DNA of 64,000 bases from Lentinus brumalis. Taxonomy: Eukaryota > Basidiomycota > Agaricomycetes > Polyporales > Polyporaceae. How positions within the stretch are numbered: the stretch's first letter is position 1; the number at the start of each line of letters is the position of its first letter. The stretch is taken from assembly GCA_001792895.1 (NCBI GenBank), contig MARA01000008.1:1426001-1490000 (forward strand), given 5' to 3'. Of this stretch, positions 12,453-25,033 are shown in pieces. The translations under genes were made by a program, and so were the position numbers. The notes beneath the pieces are model-generated. The model worked only from the letters and a program-made list of their open reading frames with translations, was not told where the DNA came from and did no database searches.

Positions 12453-15400
12453 GGGAGGCGGAGGCGGAGGCTGGGAGGAGAAGGCTGATGGGCCAGACGC
12501 GCGCGGTCGTCGCCTTAAGGTCCTCCTCCCCTTCCCACGTGGCCCCGCCCTTCCCTCAATCTCAGATCCTCCTCCCACACCTACAACCCGGGCCCGCCGG
12601 CACCCATACGCGTCCAGATTCAGATCTTATCCTCCCCCGCCCTCCCGCCCGCGAGCGTCTGCGTCGCACCGGGGGTGCACCGCCATCCGAGCCCATGGGC
12701 ACCCTAGACTGTCCCGTAGCTCACGGACCTCCGTTGATAGGTCCCACAAGAGCACCGCAGTTCGTGCCTCAATGATGGGCGCTGCCAGGGATCGTCGGTA
12801 GGGTCCAGCTTATGGACTTCGTTCAGGACTTGGTCGCTCGTGCGGCGGATGCGAACTTGCGAACGTCCACATCCCCTCGTGGTGGACTCTGAGGATTCTG
12901 CTTTCATTTCGATTCATCCGGATATACGGTGACGCTCGCCGACCTACACGAGTCCGAGTCACTCGGAGTCGAGGCACAGGGATATAGGTGCACCGTGGAC
13001 GTCGCCATCCGACTTGCAGGCTTCATCCGCAGAAGGAGATACTCATGTGTACGTCTGCGCGATCGCAGTTCGAACGTAGCTCAGGACTTTGACCTTGCTC
13101 GCGCGAAGACAAGGATTCGAAGATCCCTCTGCCACTCGCGTACGCAGCTTCTACAGTTGCCACGAATCGGCGAGCCTCTGACACGTACGGGCTGAGTCTT
13201 GCGTCCGACAGTGCTCGCTCCAGCAAATCCGAGCCGGCTGGGCGTCGGCCTCCCTTATTGCACTGCGCTGTGCCAGAGGCACCGCGACTCCGTATACTAG
13301 TACATCTGAACCATGCATACCCCTCGTCATAGTAGCGTCGCAGCCCGTTGCGATCCCCCGATACGTACGTGGCCGGTCCAGCCGCGGTCGCCAACTTCCC
13401 GGCTCGCAGAGGACTCGGATGCACACGGGTGCCGGCGAGTCAACGCACCCTGATATCTCGGCACCTCACGCGCACGCGCACGCTGCGGCGACTCCTCCCA
13501 GGTTCATATATGTATCTCTGCCTTGCGGCACACATCCGGATATCCGGATTCGGGTCGCTTCTTGAAGTTTGAAAGCTGAAGTCCTGGCGTTATCTGGATT
13601 CAATCCGAGTACAGGAGCGCTTGAGGATCCTCGTGAGTCGTCCGCCTACATAGTACAAGTTACAACATGCAGCATCTCCGACCACAAACACGACGGCGAT
13701 GGACTGAGCGCGTTTCAGTTCCCACCCCTCCCCCTCCTCAACGCCAATTCCAGGGTCCTCGAAGTGCTCAACATTCAGTGTCGAAACACTTCGCGGTTGA
13801 AACTTGACGTGGACGGGCGACCCCGTTTATGCCGTCGCGCTTCGTGCTTCTACCGCAGCTGGCCTTTTCCTTCGTGCACCTTCCGCGGCCTTCTAGCTCT
13901 GAACTCTGGGGTACTTGGGCAAGTGCATTGTCATATTTCGAGGCTTCCTTCCGCGTCCGAGTCACCCTATGGCGCAGAAACCCGACCAGCACCGGGCCCG
14001 GGATGCGGCTCGCAGGCAGAAGTAGAAGTTCGGACGGCGGTCAGGGCCTAGTAGAGACGCGACGGGTTCTCACCTCTGCCCCGGGCGCTGAGCGCCGAGC
14101 ATCTGGAGGTCGTCGCGTACCCCACACCATATTGGCAAGTGTTACTGGACCCGGCGTGCGAGCCGCCCAGCCGCGACTGCGACCGTGCGCGGGACGACTC
14201 GCGAGTCGGACTCCGACCGGCGGGCGGGCGGCGGGCGGCGGGCGGGATGCATGGAAGCCTGCGATTCTCGTCTCCCGTCGACGTCTCTGTTCCCGTGCCC
14301 GAAGCACGTACGGTGGAAGCAAGGAACGCAGGAAATAAGGCCTAAGGTGCGAAGGCGCCCGGTCGAATCGACTTCGCGTCCGGACTGCGTGGAACGTCGT
14401 CCATCTGGAGACTGGCGGTGGGGAAGAGTTTGGGGATGTGTGTTCGCCGCCCAGGGGGTTGGCGAGTGGCCGGTTCGGACGTTGTGCGTTATTTGCTGGG
14501 AAGAGGAGGGTGGGGCATCCGGATACGCCCGCGGCTCCTTGCTCGGCTTCTTCTCCCACGTCGCACGACGCAGCTGGTTCTCCCAGAGCCGCTACAGTAC
14601 CCGCCGCCTGCGGCTCCCACCCGGTCCGCGCCTGCGTCCCCCGCGTCCGCAATTCGCCATGCAGCTCGGACAGGCTCGTGTCGCCGCGGGCTTTAGTGCT
14701 CGTGTCAGCTGACGGAGGACGGCGGTCGATGACGACTGGCGAGTTCCAAGAATAGATAGGAGGTTGAGTGGTGGCGTTGGAGGTTCGCACCGGGTCTGGG
14801 TGTGGTAACCCGCGAGCCCGGGATGGCCGGAGAAGCAGGATGCCTATCGTGCGACGTGCCCTGGCCGCCGTTCACCCGCTCCCTTCAGAATCACGTGTGT
14901 CGTATATATCCCGCGCTGAAGACCACCAAGGCTCTTGAGTGAGAAGCTTCCGACCTCGCCCCCCAAGTTGACTCTTGAGCTTCTTCTCCGAGTCGCTGAC
15001 GGGCTCTCATTTCAGCCTTCGCAGCGCCGCACAAGATCCTAGCACAGCGCACGTCATCGAGTATCGAACGGGGCAGGACACCGAGGATGTTCCTCGCCCT
15101 CTCCCGGTTGTCTGGCTCTCCACGTCAGATCGTCAACTTCAGAAGTATAAGGCGGCTTCGCACGTCTACCCGGTCCGAGTCGTCCTCGCTTGGCCCTGAT
15201 AGATGCACCATGCATCATACAGGAACTTCGGTACGTTACTTACTACGCAACTCGGTGCTGACGCGGACGTCGCTTGCGGGGCAGATGGATGGGACCGCGG
15301 CCTGCCAGTACTTGCACGTCTCTCCCGCGTGCTGCCAAACAAGCTCTGCCGTCTCCGCATCCGGTGCACGCGTCCGTCGGCTCCATCCTCAGCTCCGAGG

Positions 15401-15779
15401 CGGGTCTTCCTTCTCCATTCCTTGCGCTTGCTCCACTCTTCTCTCCGGGGCGTCTTGGTCTACGGAACGGCAGAGCGTTCGCCCAGGAGACACGGCTCGT
15501 GGCTCGGCTCATGGCGGGATAGGTCATACATACAGTATGTGTGCATTGGAGACGCAAGCAAGTGCCTGTCACGGTGTGTTTCTCATAAGTTGGTTCGTCG
15601 GAGATCAGCTTGAGGGTACTACTTGTCTTTATTCAATACTCAGCGTGATGGTATGGAACTGCATCGTCATCGTTCTTGCAACCTCTCAGGCGATGCGGCG
15701 TGCTGTCGAGGACGTTGTCACGGCGAGCCGAGGTACATGGACTTGTGTCTGTGGTCGGTGAGGTCCAGTGTAGCAGTCG
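12453..15779. other. Long gene-poor region
   Basis: More than 3 kb without a gene I can support. It holds a very GC-rich patch at 14215-14250 (cgggcggcgggcgg repeats), a TATA-like element in a GC context at 14905-14915 (gtatatatcccgcgc), and many overlapping short open frames on both strands with no motif. The first few hundred bases upstream of 12452 should be the TUP1 promoter and leader (CT-rich on the minus strand). A rapidly evolving gene or long noncoding RNA cannot be excluded. Confidence 0.35.
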
Positions 15780-16030
15780 TCGAAGAAGTGCGTATAGCAT
15801 ACGCACGCTGACGATGTCCGCGACAACTTGAAACTAGCGGAGCGTCACATACTGTATGTCCAGTGCTTCACAAGTCTAGCACGGGACAACCGTCAACATC
15901 CTCTCGAATCGGACCCTGAATAGAAGACTAACCTCCTAGCGCTGCGTCTCCTTTCGGGACGCAGTGTGAGTATACCTCGACACTGCCGCAGCCTCCGCTA
16001 GTGATCACACCTGTAGACGTCATGACTATG
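15780..16030 (-). pseudogene. Decayed fragment of a short-chain dehydrogenase
   Basis: On the minus strand this stretch aligns by eye with two parts of the intact SDR gene just upstream at 16550-18129. The first is the nucleotide-binding region plus the Lys/Arg-rich helix: tgcgtcccgaaaggagacgc here against cgcgtcccggaaggagaagc in the intact gene. The second is the following exon: gacttgtgaagcactggaca here against gacctgtgaggcactgaaca, then tcgcggacat near the cgtgcgta motif. Between the blocks there is a deletion, the glycine motif is altered and the frame is broken. This is most simply a decayed tandem copy, downstream of and in the same orientation as the functional gene. Confidence 0.7.
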
Positions 16031-16549
16031 GCAGCCACAGAACGGGTGACCGGCATGGATCGCGACGCGAGCGTTGCAGCAGCCCGTTGAAGATCCCGAC
16101 GAGCACTTACATATCAATCAGTGCTCTCCCTTCAACCTTTCAGAGCAAGTAGGAGATTGGCCGACATGAGAGCGAGTGCGCGGTGGAGAGTGTTGCTTGA
16201 GCTTCCAAGTCATACCAAGTAAGTATAGCATTGATCACGACTTGGACCATGTTCAGGAGGCGCACCCCATAGTATTAGCACTCAATCCACCCTTCGGCTG
16301 CCACGATCACTGCACAGTGCACGGAGAGCATACTGTCACGTCACACACTGATGAAAAGCTTGGAGAGAGACGGCTCTTCCCAGCTAGTGATAACACCCAA
16401 CTTACTGATCAGGTAGGATACTAAGTACACACCGATCTGCACGACACGATGTCGCAAACCGCTTCCCTTCTTTGAATTAATCATCCAAGGCTGCCAGGAC
16501 GCCATAGGACGTGCCGGACGCTGGACTCGGACGCATACAGGATCCGCAA
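16031..16549. other. Intergenic between SDR gene and its pseudogene
   Basis: About 500 bp holding the 3' flank of the intact SDR gene. It might contain further very degraded SDR sequence, but I could not align any with confidence. No other feature seen. Confidence 0.35.
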
Positions 16550-18129
16550 CTACAGCGCAGCCTTGGTCCGCGAGTGCGTAGCAGCCCCATCCAGGATGAT
16601 GTGCGTTCCCGACACGTACGCCGACGCTGGGCTGGCTAGGAACAGCGCTGATGAAGACGGACGAAGGCACAGTGTGAGTGACGTATTATGACGGGGCTGG
16701 TGGCGAGGGGATGGATGCACGTACCGACCCCAGCCATGTCTCTTGGATGGCCGATACGGCCTGGGAGATGTTAGCGATGGGTGATTGAGAGAAAGGAGGG
16801 AGGAAGGGGGGGCTCGGGGCGAGCGATCACGCGTCACGTACCGAAGGGATGGCCGTCGGCGAGGCCTTCCTCGCCGTGCTGCTTGATACCGAATGCTGTC
16901 ATCTTCGACGGGAATACACTGCCACAGACGCTCAGACAACGGCTCTTTATATGGGATAAGTTGGGGTGCGACGTACCCGGGAGGATGGCGTTGACGGTGA
17001 TGAACTTCGGGGCGAGCGTCGTGGCCAGCAGGACCGTGAGATGGTTGAGGGCCGCCTTACTGGTGTTATCTGTGAGCGACGGAGAGGGTGAGCAAGTGCT
17101 ATGCACCGGGTCATGATAGATGGAAGGGAAATCGTCGTACAGCTCCAGAGACCGTTTCCGTCGCCGGCGACCTTGGAGCCGACTGCGGTGGTGAGGAAGC
17201 TGGCGACGGAAGAGATGTTGATGACGCGGCCGGGGTCGAACGAGGTCGCGTCCTTCTCGAGGAGGGGCGTGAGCCTGGTGAATGCACCTTGGATGAGACA
17301 GGGGGGCTGGGTTCAGGGACGGTTGGCTCACGCTGCGGTCACTGGATGGGAGAAGGTATGTGAGCGGGTGCTGCGTAGGAAGTAGGGGTGAGGCTACTGA
17401 CTGTAGAAAACGCTCTTGACGTTGAGTGAGAGGATCTTGTCCCAGCCCTCCTTCTCCGGGACGCTGCGAGGTATTACATGAGTTTTCGATGGTGGAAACT
17501 GCGGCAGTGGGTGTGTATCGCTCACTTGTCGTACGGAGCACCCCATGAGGCACCAGAGTTGTTCACCAAGATGTGAATCTTGGACTCGCGCTCCTTGATC
17601 TGGTTCGCGAGGGCATCACAGCCGGCCTTGGTCTGAGGGGCTGGTGAGTTCGGGTGCCGGGCGCTGATGATGAGGTGTCTGTCGTACGCACGCTGATGTC
17701 CGCGACGAAGTAGTGGCAGCTTCCAGGGCCCTGCTTGTTCAGTGCCTCACAGGTCTACATAATAGTACGTGGAGGAGTCGCGAACACAACACTGCATCAG
17801 CTCATGTGGGGGCTCCTGTAGATTGCGAGACGACCGCTGACCTCCTTGAGCTGCTTCTCCTTCCGGGACGCGATGTAGACTTTGGCGCCGTTTTGCACGT
17901 ATGCGGAGGCGATCATGGTCCCGATGCCAGAGCCTCCTCCGGTGACGACGGCTGCAAGTGTCGTGTCAGGCATCAGGACCGGCGTGAACACATTGAGCGC
18001 GTTGCGTTCTCACCAACTTTGCCCTTGACATCGAAGAGGTTGCTGGTCCTAAAGTCTGTGTAGCATTTCCTCAGTCTTTCCGGTGATCCTGTAGAGAGTC
18101 TACGCCTCACCTAGAGTGATTCCCGACAT
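16550..18129 (-). CDS. Short-chain dehydrogenase/reductase (SDR family)
   Basis: Starts at the ATG complementary to 18127-18129. Exon 1 (MSGITL) joins DFRTSNLFDVKGKV and then AVVTGGGSGIGTMIASAYVQ, a classical TGxxxGxG dinucleotide-binding motif of a Rossmann fold. Later exons carry NNSGASWG (the NNAG-type motif, with Ser for Ala), VINISSVASF with the catalytic Ser, and YTTSKAALNHL with the YxxxK pair. ITVNAILPGVFPSKM follows, then the C-terminal ASAYVSGTHIILDG typical of SDRs that resemble 3-oxoacyl-ACP reductase. It should be an NAD(P)(H)-dependent oxidoreductase. The basic residues after the first strand (YIASRKEKQLKEV) favour NADPH, by inference. Substrate unknown; fungal relatives of this type are often labelled RhlG-like. 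About seven introns. A decayed partial copy lies downstream. Confidence 0.88.
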
Positions 18130-18453
18130 CGTGCTGGGCGTATGGTGGAGAGCCTTACCCCGCATTTCCCCAACGACAATGTCGTCGGCTCGGCCCTGCA
18201 GGTAGCCGGTGCTGACTAAGTTCCATAAATGGCAAATAGCGTTGACACTTGCGATTTGTTCGGCACTTACCGAGGATGACCAGGACGACGGTCGTACACT
18301 TTGCTTTCCTGTAACCTCTGGGCCACTCAGCATGTGCAGCATAAGTGCGGGATCCGATTCCCTGTTTGATAAGTAATACAACAGGAATACAGATGATATA
18401 GATAACGTGATATGCAACAGAAGGAGCGGGGAGGAAGAGGAGTGCGACGCAGA

Positions 18454-21400
18454 CTACCAGAACGGAGGGTGGAAGTCGGGCTGGAGCTGCGGTGCAGGGT
18501 GGAACTGCTGTGGCTCAACGGGCTGAGTAGGATGATAGGACGCCACCATCTGGTCGGCTGCTACACCGAATGGATCTGGCCCGAGGGGCAAGGGAGGTTG
18601 TGAGGGATTCCCTGAAATAGCGATACTAGGATTTAGGGAGAGATGTATCTGCGATGGGATCTGGTGGGAGGAGCCATGTTGAGGTACAGCAGAGACGGTG
18701 ATTGGGGCGGGAGGCGGAACAAGACCTGTCTTTAGCGGAGCAATCACACGCTGTGGCGGAGGGACGCCTGCGGAGTGGCAAGAACGGACGAGCCAGTTGC
18801 GGAGGCCCTCATACTCCTTGCGTTGACCTATACATACAGTAACACATTGTGCGAGTTAGCGGGCGGCGCGCTTGACTAGTGCGGCGGGAGGGCGGACGCG
18901 TACCGGGAGAGGGCCAGATCAGCATCATGAACTCGACGCAGGGGGCGAACGCCTTGGCGACCTCGAGCGCGACGGTGAGGGAGCGGTCGGCGTGCCAGAG
19001 CCCGAGGGCGCGCATGATTTGGGACATGAACCAGTAGAGGAGCATGCACCGGCGCGAGTTCTCGGTTGGTTCGCCCTGGGCGGATATGACCTGGCATTCG
19101 CGGAAGGCCTTGGCTAGGTTGAGCATGTGTGTCACTGTAGGTCAGGGGAAGAGATGAGCGGTGGGCACTGGGGAGGAAGACAGGTACGCGTACTCCATCG
19201 TCTGGCTTTGGCGCGGTACAATGCTTGACCGTTCTCACTGAAAGGAGGCATTCGTTAGAGAGCGTAGCGGACGGAGGGACGGGAACGACGTACGTCAGGG
19301 CTTCAGGTATATACCGCCTGAACTCGTTCGAGACGACCATTCGCGTGCTGCACAGACGGCGCACCCAATCAGTAGTAGTTCACAAGAGAGAGAGGAGGGG
19401 GAACCACGTACTTGAACAGTACCTCGCGCATCTGCAACATGAACCCAGACTGGATGTCGCAGGTGTGCTTGTCCATTGCGGCCTCGACGGTGTCGAGCTC
19501 GAGCCACGCCGTCATTGCGAACTGCGCGCGGTCTGCGTTGGTCAATGTTTTGTTGCTCCGTGCGCGGAGGCAGCTGTTCCAGAGGAAGAGCGTGCGCATG
19601 TACAGTGCCCACACCGAGTTTTTGGAGGCGGGTATGCGCGGCATGCTTGGATCTGCGGTCGCAAAGCTCTCCCCGGGGAAGAGCAAGGCGTACTGGAGGA
19701 GATGCGTCTATCAGTATTCATATATCCTAGCATCGACTCAAAGGAAGGAATGAAAGATAGAGAGAGAGAGACGCACGTTCGCTGGGTCCTTGATCCAGAG
19801 ATGATGCTGGTCCTGGTCAGTCCCCGCGGCCGTCTTGGTGTTGTGCGCTACGGATAGGATGACAGTGCACCACACGAGCCGCCGGCACTCCTCCTTCTGC
19901 AGCTCGCCCTCGCTCACCTCGCGCGGCCACATCGGCATGTTGCGCCATGCGGGAGTGAGCTGCCCGGCCTGTGGCCAGTCCGCGATGAGCGAGTACGCCG
20001 AGCAGCGGCAGTCCCACCGGGTATGGCTCTGGTCGTATGACGCTGTTTGCCATAGCGGGGTGTACTCGCCGCTTTGCGTGGGGGGTGGGTGTGTGTATGG
20101 GGTCTGAACGGGGTGAGACTGGGGAATGGCACCTCCGGGAACAGGCAGGAATGGGTCTGGCTGAGGTATGTCCATGACTGGAACCGGCTGATGTATGTTC
20201 AAGGCGTAGGTGCCTCTGGGCTGTGGGTGGATGGGTCCCGGCTGAGGTATTGTTAGACGACAGTTGCCCTCGGGACTCGGGAGGATGGGGTCAGGCTGCG
20301 GGATGCTCAGACGACAAGTGCCCTCGGGAAGCGGCAGCATCGGGTCGGATACGCGTTCGAAAGGCGCGGGCGGAGAAGACGACGTGGGAGGGACTACGGG
20401 AACCACACCGGGTACGAAGATTGTAGTGCGCGGGTCGCTGATGTCGAGGGTCGTGAGCTGCAGGCTGCGGATCAGAGAGTCGAGCATGGCGAAAGCGGAG
20501 CGCGTGCGCGGCGTTGCGCACTTGGGATGTGCCTGCATCTCAAATAGGGCGAGTAGCTACCACGGGGGAGCGTCAGTACGTTATCTAATTCGGGAAGGGA
20601 AAAAGATGCGAGAAAGTCTTCTACATACCCAAGCGGTCTGTACAAGGCCGATGTCGATCCACCCGGAGCTCAGACTGGCCTGGAAAGTCGCATGCGCCTG
20701 GTCGAGCAGATGCAGAGCGCGCTCTCTGCCGTTTGCGCCCAGCTCGAGCTCGGAGCTCTGGAAAAAGGTCCCCAGGGCGAGCAAGGCGAGCACAAGGCTG
20801 GGCTGGAGGGCCTGGCGTCGGTACGGGTCGAAGAGAGAGCCAAAGAAGCGCGGGACGTGGATGAACGAGAACCAGTGCAGGGAGACGTGGAAGACGCAGC
20901 GGAGGTCCGCTGCGACACGGGCGGTCGCTTCCTCGCGCACTGCCGGGGTTAAAGGCGCACCATAAGAGGACACTGGGGAGAGCACCGCGAGGGATGGGAG
21001 GCGTAGAAAGAGAGGAGAGCGTCCCACCACGTTTGGCGGCTGAACTGCACACTCGGGGGCGTCACGATGTGCGAGTCAGACTCTGGGAGCTCTTCTTCTT
21101 CCTCTATCCGGCGTGTCAGCTCGAGCGCGCCCGGATGGGCATAGAGAAGGTCAGGAAGATTCGGTGTGTCAAAGAGATCCTCGGGAGACTGCCACCCGAG
21201 GGGAACTGCAGCCTCTATGATAGTCATTCGCCGGGGAGCACTGCTGTACGAAGGTATCGGCATGCTCGGGCCAGGTTCGGGTTGGGTGGTGGCCGGGGTA
21301 GGTGCTGCTTGGACCGAGCGGCTGTTAAATGGGTCTAAAGGTTGCGGAGGACGAGCGGTTGCCTCGGCCTTCTTGCGTTTGGCTTCCTCTTCCAGCCGGG

Positions 21401-22136
21401 AACGCGTGGTGCGTGTCTTCTTCTGTTCATAAGGTGCCAGCTTGCGAGATCCAGGAGTGCGATCCTTGCCGCGTCGGCGGGGAGCGGCGTCATAAGAACA
21501 CTGGCCGAGGTTTGGGTCTGCTCGTTTGGTGCAGTTGAAGCACTCGGGCTTGTTACCGTCGCAGCGGACTTTGCGGTTGCGGCTAGAGTTCATGTTCAGC
21601 ATGCACGTTTGATCTCGCTGACGCAGTATGAAGAAAGAGCGGCACAGCATGAGAGGTCCCGCGGCGGGCGCATCGCTCATGCGGTGTATTTTCGTCTACT
21701 TCGATTTAGACCGGGACATGATGGTCCTGGTAAGGTGAAGAGAAATGGGCGTGCGTACTCACCACTGGAGGCAAGCGAGGTATACGCGCTCGCGAGGCTT
21801 GCCGTGGGTGGTGAGGGGCTGGTCCGCAGGCACATCGGTCCGAGTGTTCTTCGATGGCGGAGAGCTGCTCTGTGTTACTGTCTCTGTGTCCGGGGTGTGT
21901 TGTGAGGTGGCGGCCCTCTTGCCTGCAGAGGTAGCTGAGCCGAGAAGTTGTGAGGACGAGCCGAGAGGTTCTGGGCCCAGTGCATCGGCAAGAGATGACG
22001 ATGATGCTCGCGAGGTCGCAGGAGGAACGGGTGCGTTGCTGTTAGACCGAGAGAGCCGGAGAGACGGATATGACTGCGGGGAGGTCAGAGCGGTGTCTGT
22101 GATTAGTTCACGGTCGTGTACGAGGTCCGCAGACAT
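18454..22136 (-). CDS. Zn(II)2Cys6 fungal transcription factor
   Basis: Start chosen at the ATG giving MSADLVHDRELITDTAL (22136); an upstream in-frame ATG at 22202 would add 22 residues. The binuclear cluster is built across an intron: ACLQ-C joined to RNRKVRCDGNKPECFNC and a final Cys after TKRADPNLGQ, giving C-x2-C-x6-C-x6-C-x2-C-x10-C. A basic linker follows (RRRGKDRTPGSRKLAPYEQK), then a Pro-rich region and a helical middle region. That region includes HVSLHWFSFIHVPRFFGSL, LALLALGTFFQSSE, FAMLDSLIRSLQLTTLDISD and ECRRLVWCTVILSVAHN and looks like the fungal-specific transcription-factor domain. The protein ends with a Pro/Gln-rich tail (LQPDFHPPFW). Nuclear sequence-specific regulator by family; target genes unknown. 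A repeat of PQPDPILPSPEG-type units sits in the middle. Confidence 0.87.
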
Positions 22137-22331
22137 GTTGTGATACGCTGTTATGTACGGTGCGTCGGGATGAGAGCACGCAGCGACGGCTGTGTTAACC
22201 AAGCCTCTGCTGCACAGCTCTCAGTCCTCGATCGCCCGCAGATCGCCATCACAAATCTCGCTCTCCGGCGCCAACTGCGTTTGAACTGCAACTCTCACCG
22301 CCAACTCAGCTCCAGAATCACTCGGGGTGCG
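22137..22331. promoter_or_regulatory. Divergent promoter, Zn2Cys6 factor / HCNGP-like gene
   Basis: Only 195 bp separate the two start codons, so promoters and leaders of both genes must share this segment, unless the longer Zn2Cys6 start at 22202 is used, which leaves 129 bp. No obvious TATA box; the segment nearest 22331 is CA-rich, as is common just upstream of basidiomycete start codons. Confidence 0.5.
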
Positions 22332-23642
22332 ATGCCGCTTCCAGGTGCGTCTTGCTTTGCTAGACTTGTATTACTGCGCTGACTTGACCCTCGTCAAGGA
22401 CTTGTTGCGTACGATGACGATGTCCTCAGCGATCAGGAGGACCGCTACTCGCCCTCTCGCCTCCAGGTCTCCCAACCAGCAGCCAGCAGCCCCTCTGGCA
22501 CCCGCAACTCGAGCACCAATGTGAGACTCTTCATCGCAGCTTCACCCTATGTCCGTTTCCCTCTTTGCTCTCCATCTCTTCTCTCCCGGCCAGGGCAATC
22601 AGCTAAATGCGCGCACGACTGCCTCCTCAGACCGTGAGTCCTTCTGGCTGTCCAAGGTGTTCTTCCAGCCTAACGCTTGATCTCTATTTCTTGCCGCGCA
22701 GACTTGAGCTCAAGCCGCAAGCCCGCCGTCATCATCCGCCGACACGCCCCCGTCAAGCCTCATCCTAGAGCGCGCTTACCGGACGACATCAATGAGCCCG
22801 GTCCCTCGACGCCTTCCCAGTTCCAGCTGCACGAAGACGTCATTGCTGCGGACACACCCGGGGAAGAACCCACAGACGAGCTTGCACACATCCGGAGGCT
22901 CCTGCGCCCGCCACCCATCCCAGGTGTGCAAGACTGGGGCATTCCTCCGGAGCCGACAGAGCCATGCGACGAGAGCATCGAGGTGCGCAATCCACCCTTG
23001 TCATGTTCACATATTCTCCACCAACCACCCTCTTCCAATTGTCGTCTCACTCGTCACCCCTCAGGCGAAAATCACGACGTTCCTCAAGCTCAAACGCGAC
23101 CCGCAAAACCCGCGCCACTTCAACGACTCTCTCATGGCGAACCGCGCCTTTCGCAATCCGCATTTGTATGCGAAGCTCGTCGAGTTCGTCGACGTCGACG
23201 AGCGCACGACGAATTTTCCGAAGGATATGTGGGACCCGCTGGACGTCAAGGAGGAGTGGTATGCGGACCGGATCGGTACGTCACAGATCCTTGCCATCGA
23301 GTTCTCTGATTCAACCCGACCCGGCACCCGCCTGCTGCGCGCTCGCCTGCCCATCTGTCGCTGGCTGCTTGCTTGCGTCCGCTCGACATGCAACATCCCG
23401 TCACTGTGTGGATCGTGTGGCTCGGTCTATCCTTGACGACACTCGGTGACATAGCGGAGGCCCAGAAAGCCAAGTCTGAAGCGGCCTCGGCCGCACAACA
23501 GCCCAACAAACGGGCCCGTATTGACTTCGCGTCCGCTTCGTCCACCTCCTCCGCAGATGGGCGGGGTGGAAGGAGCCGCGGCGGGAAAAGTGAGGGCGTG
23601 TTGGGTGGCGGCAAGGGGCGTGGTCGGAATCGGTGGGCATGA
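22332..23642 (+). CDS. HCNGP / SAP30-binding-protein-like protein
   Basis: Six exons resolve with matching phases: 22332-22344, 22399-22520, 22594-22633, 22702-22982, 23065-23275 and 23455-23642, giving 284 residues. The N-terminus [15 protein letters not shown] matches the start of SAP30BP/HCNGP proteins. The diagnostic domain lies in the middle: [20 protein letters not shown], then [38 protein letters not shown] and [14 protein letters not shown]. The C-terminus is basic and glycine-rich ([20 protein letters not shown]), with an RIDF motif before it. In animals SAP30BP is nuclear, linked to the Sin3-SAP30 co-repressor and to splicing of short introns; the fungal role is inferred only. The SmD1 gene follows 275 bp downstream on the same strand. 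Confidence 0.88.
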
Positions 23643-23917
23643 TATTCGCGCGTAGATAGATCGTGCTGGTACATACTGTACAGTGTACTCTACTTACTGT
23701 GCGTTAGCTCTGCGAGCAATCTGCGAGATGGGAGGATTTCAGTCGGAGCTACGAATTCATACACGCCCCGAAGCCTGCCATATGAACTCAGCTACAGCGG
23801 AGTTGGTATGCTAGAGCGCGCGCCGGCGCTGCGAGCAATGGGCGCTTAGCTGCCTCGCATCTTCGTCGCTACACCTCCTCTCGCAGTCCTCCATACGCGT
23901 CCCGGGTCCACTCCAAA

Positions 23918-24424
23918 ATGAAGCTCGTACGGTACGTGGAATATACACCGGATTTGTCCTGGTTTGGAGGAGCTGTGTTGTCGGCGCTGACGCTCCACAC
24001 GCTGTAGGTTTTTGATGAAACTGAACAATGAGACGGTCACCGTCGAGCTCAAGAACGGCTCGGTGATCCATGGCACGATCACGGGTACGCTTCTCGCATC
24101 TCAGTACTCTAGTCCCTGACAACTCACTGCGTGCATGTGTGGGGTGTAGGTGTTGACATGCAAATGAACACGCATCTAAAGACTGTCAAAATGACCGCAC
24201 GCAACCGCGAGCCGACGTCCCTCGACACGCTCTCGATCCGCGGGAACAACATCCGCTACTTCGTGCTGCCCGACGCGCTGCCGCTGGACACGCTGCTCGT
24301 GGACGACGCACCGAAACCGAAGAACAGGAAGAAGGACGACGCGCGCGGGAGGGGACGCGGGCGTGGGGGCGGCGACCGTGGCCGGGGTCGTGGACGCGGA
24401 CGGGGGCGGGGACGGGGCTTCTAG
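23918..24424 (+). CDS. SMD1: Small nuclear ribonucleoprotein Sm D1
   Basis: Three exons (23918-23931, 24008-24084, 24150-24424) give a 121-residue protein starting [20 protein letters not shown]. The Sm1 motif is followed by [20 protein letters not shown] and the Sm2 motif [20 protein letters not shown]. The C-terminus is a run of Arg-Gly dipeptides ([12 protein letters not shown]), in the family the site of symmetric arginine dimethylation needed for SMN-type assembly. Function: one of seven Sm proteins forming the ring around U1, U2, U4 and U5 snRNAs. Length and motifs agree with other eukaryotic SmD1 proteins. The 14-nt first exon and an intron directly after MKLVR are noteworthy. Identity is essentially certain. 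Confidence 0.96.
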
Positions 24425-25033
24425 GCTGCATGGATGTGTGTATAAGATCTTCTCGTCTTCCCGCTGTTTCTGTCCCCCTACGCACCATCGTTGCTTTGTA
24501 CTACTAGCTCAGCATCCTCCGCTCGGCGATGAGGCCATCGCAATGAGAGCAGTTTCACCTTCCGTGAGTCGTGCGGCCCGGCGACAACTGACGTTCATGT
24601 TCGGACATGTCTGTGTACTTACCATATAGCTCAGCCTGCAGAGGTTCATGTGCATATCGGAGCCAGGTAGCTGGTCTTGCTGATCATACCATGGGCTGAA
24701 CAGATGTGAGCATAGTACCCCACTGGTTCCGTGTGACTTCAGCCTAACTCATTATCAGGCTCTGTGTGCCTGTCGATGCCAGCAATGTAAGGTCGTCACG
24801 ACGCGAGCACTGTTCACTTTCGCAACTTCGCAAGGTAACCGTGGCGGCGGCTAATTCATTGTGAGTCACGCTGCCTAATTGGGACTGTGGGTCACGGTGA
24901 CTCTGACGTAACTCGGCCGGTGCCGAAGTCCGCGGAGCTGCCTGCAGGCGTCCTCCTGTCTGCAACCTCTGCCACCATCCCTATCCTCTCCCGTTGCACT
25001 CACCACTACATCTACCCCTCAGACTACTCAACC
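24425..25033. other. Intergenic region
   Basis: About 600 bp between SmD1 and the coiled-coil gene, both on the plus strand. It should include the SmD1 3' region and the next promoter. No motif or repeat recognised. Confidence 0.4.

Noticed and set aside
14215..14250. CpG-island-like or G-quadruplex promoter at the gcgggcggcgggcgg run
   Set aside because: Striking composition, but no supported gene starts nearby and the C/G tracts are mostly below four bases.
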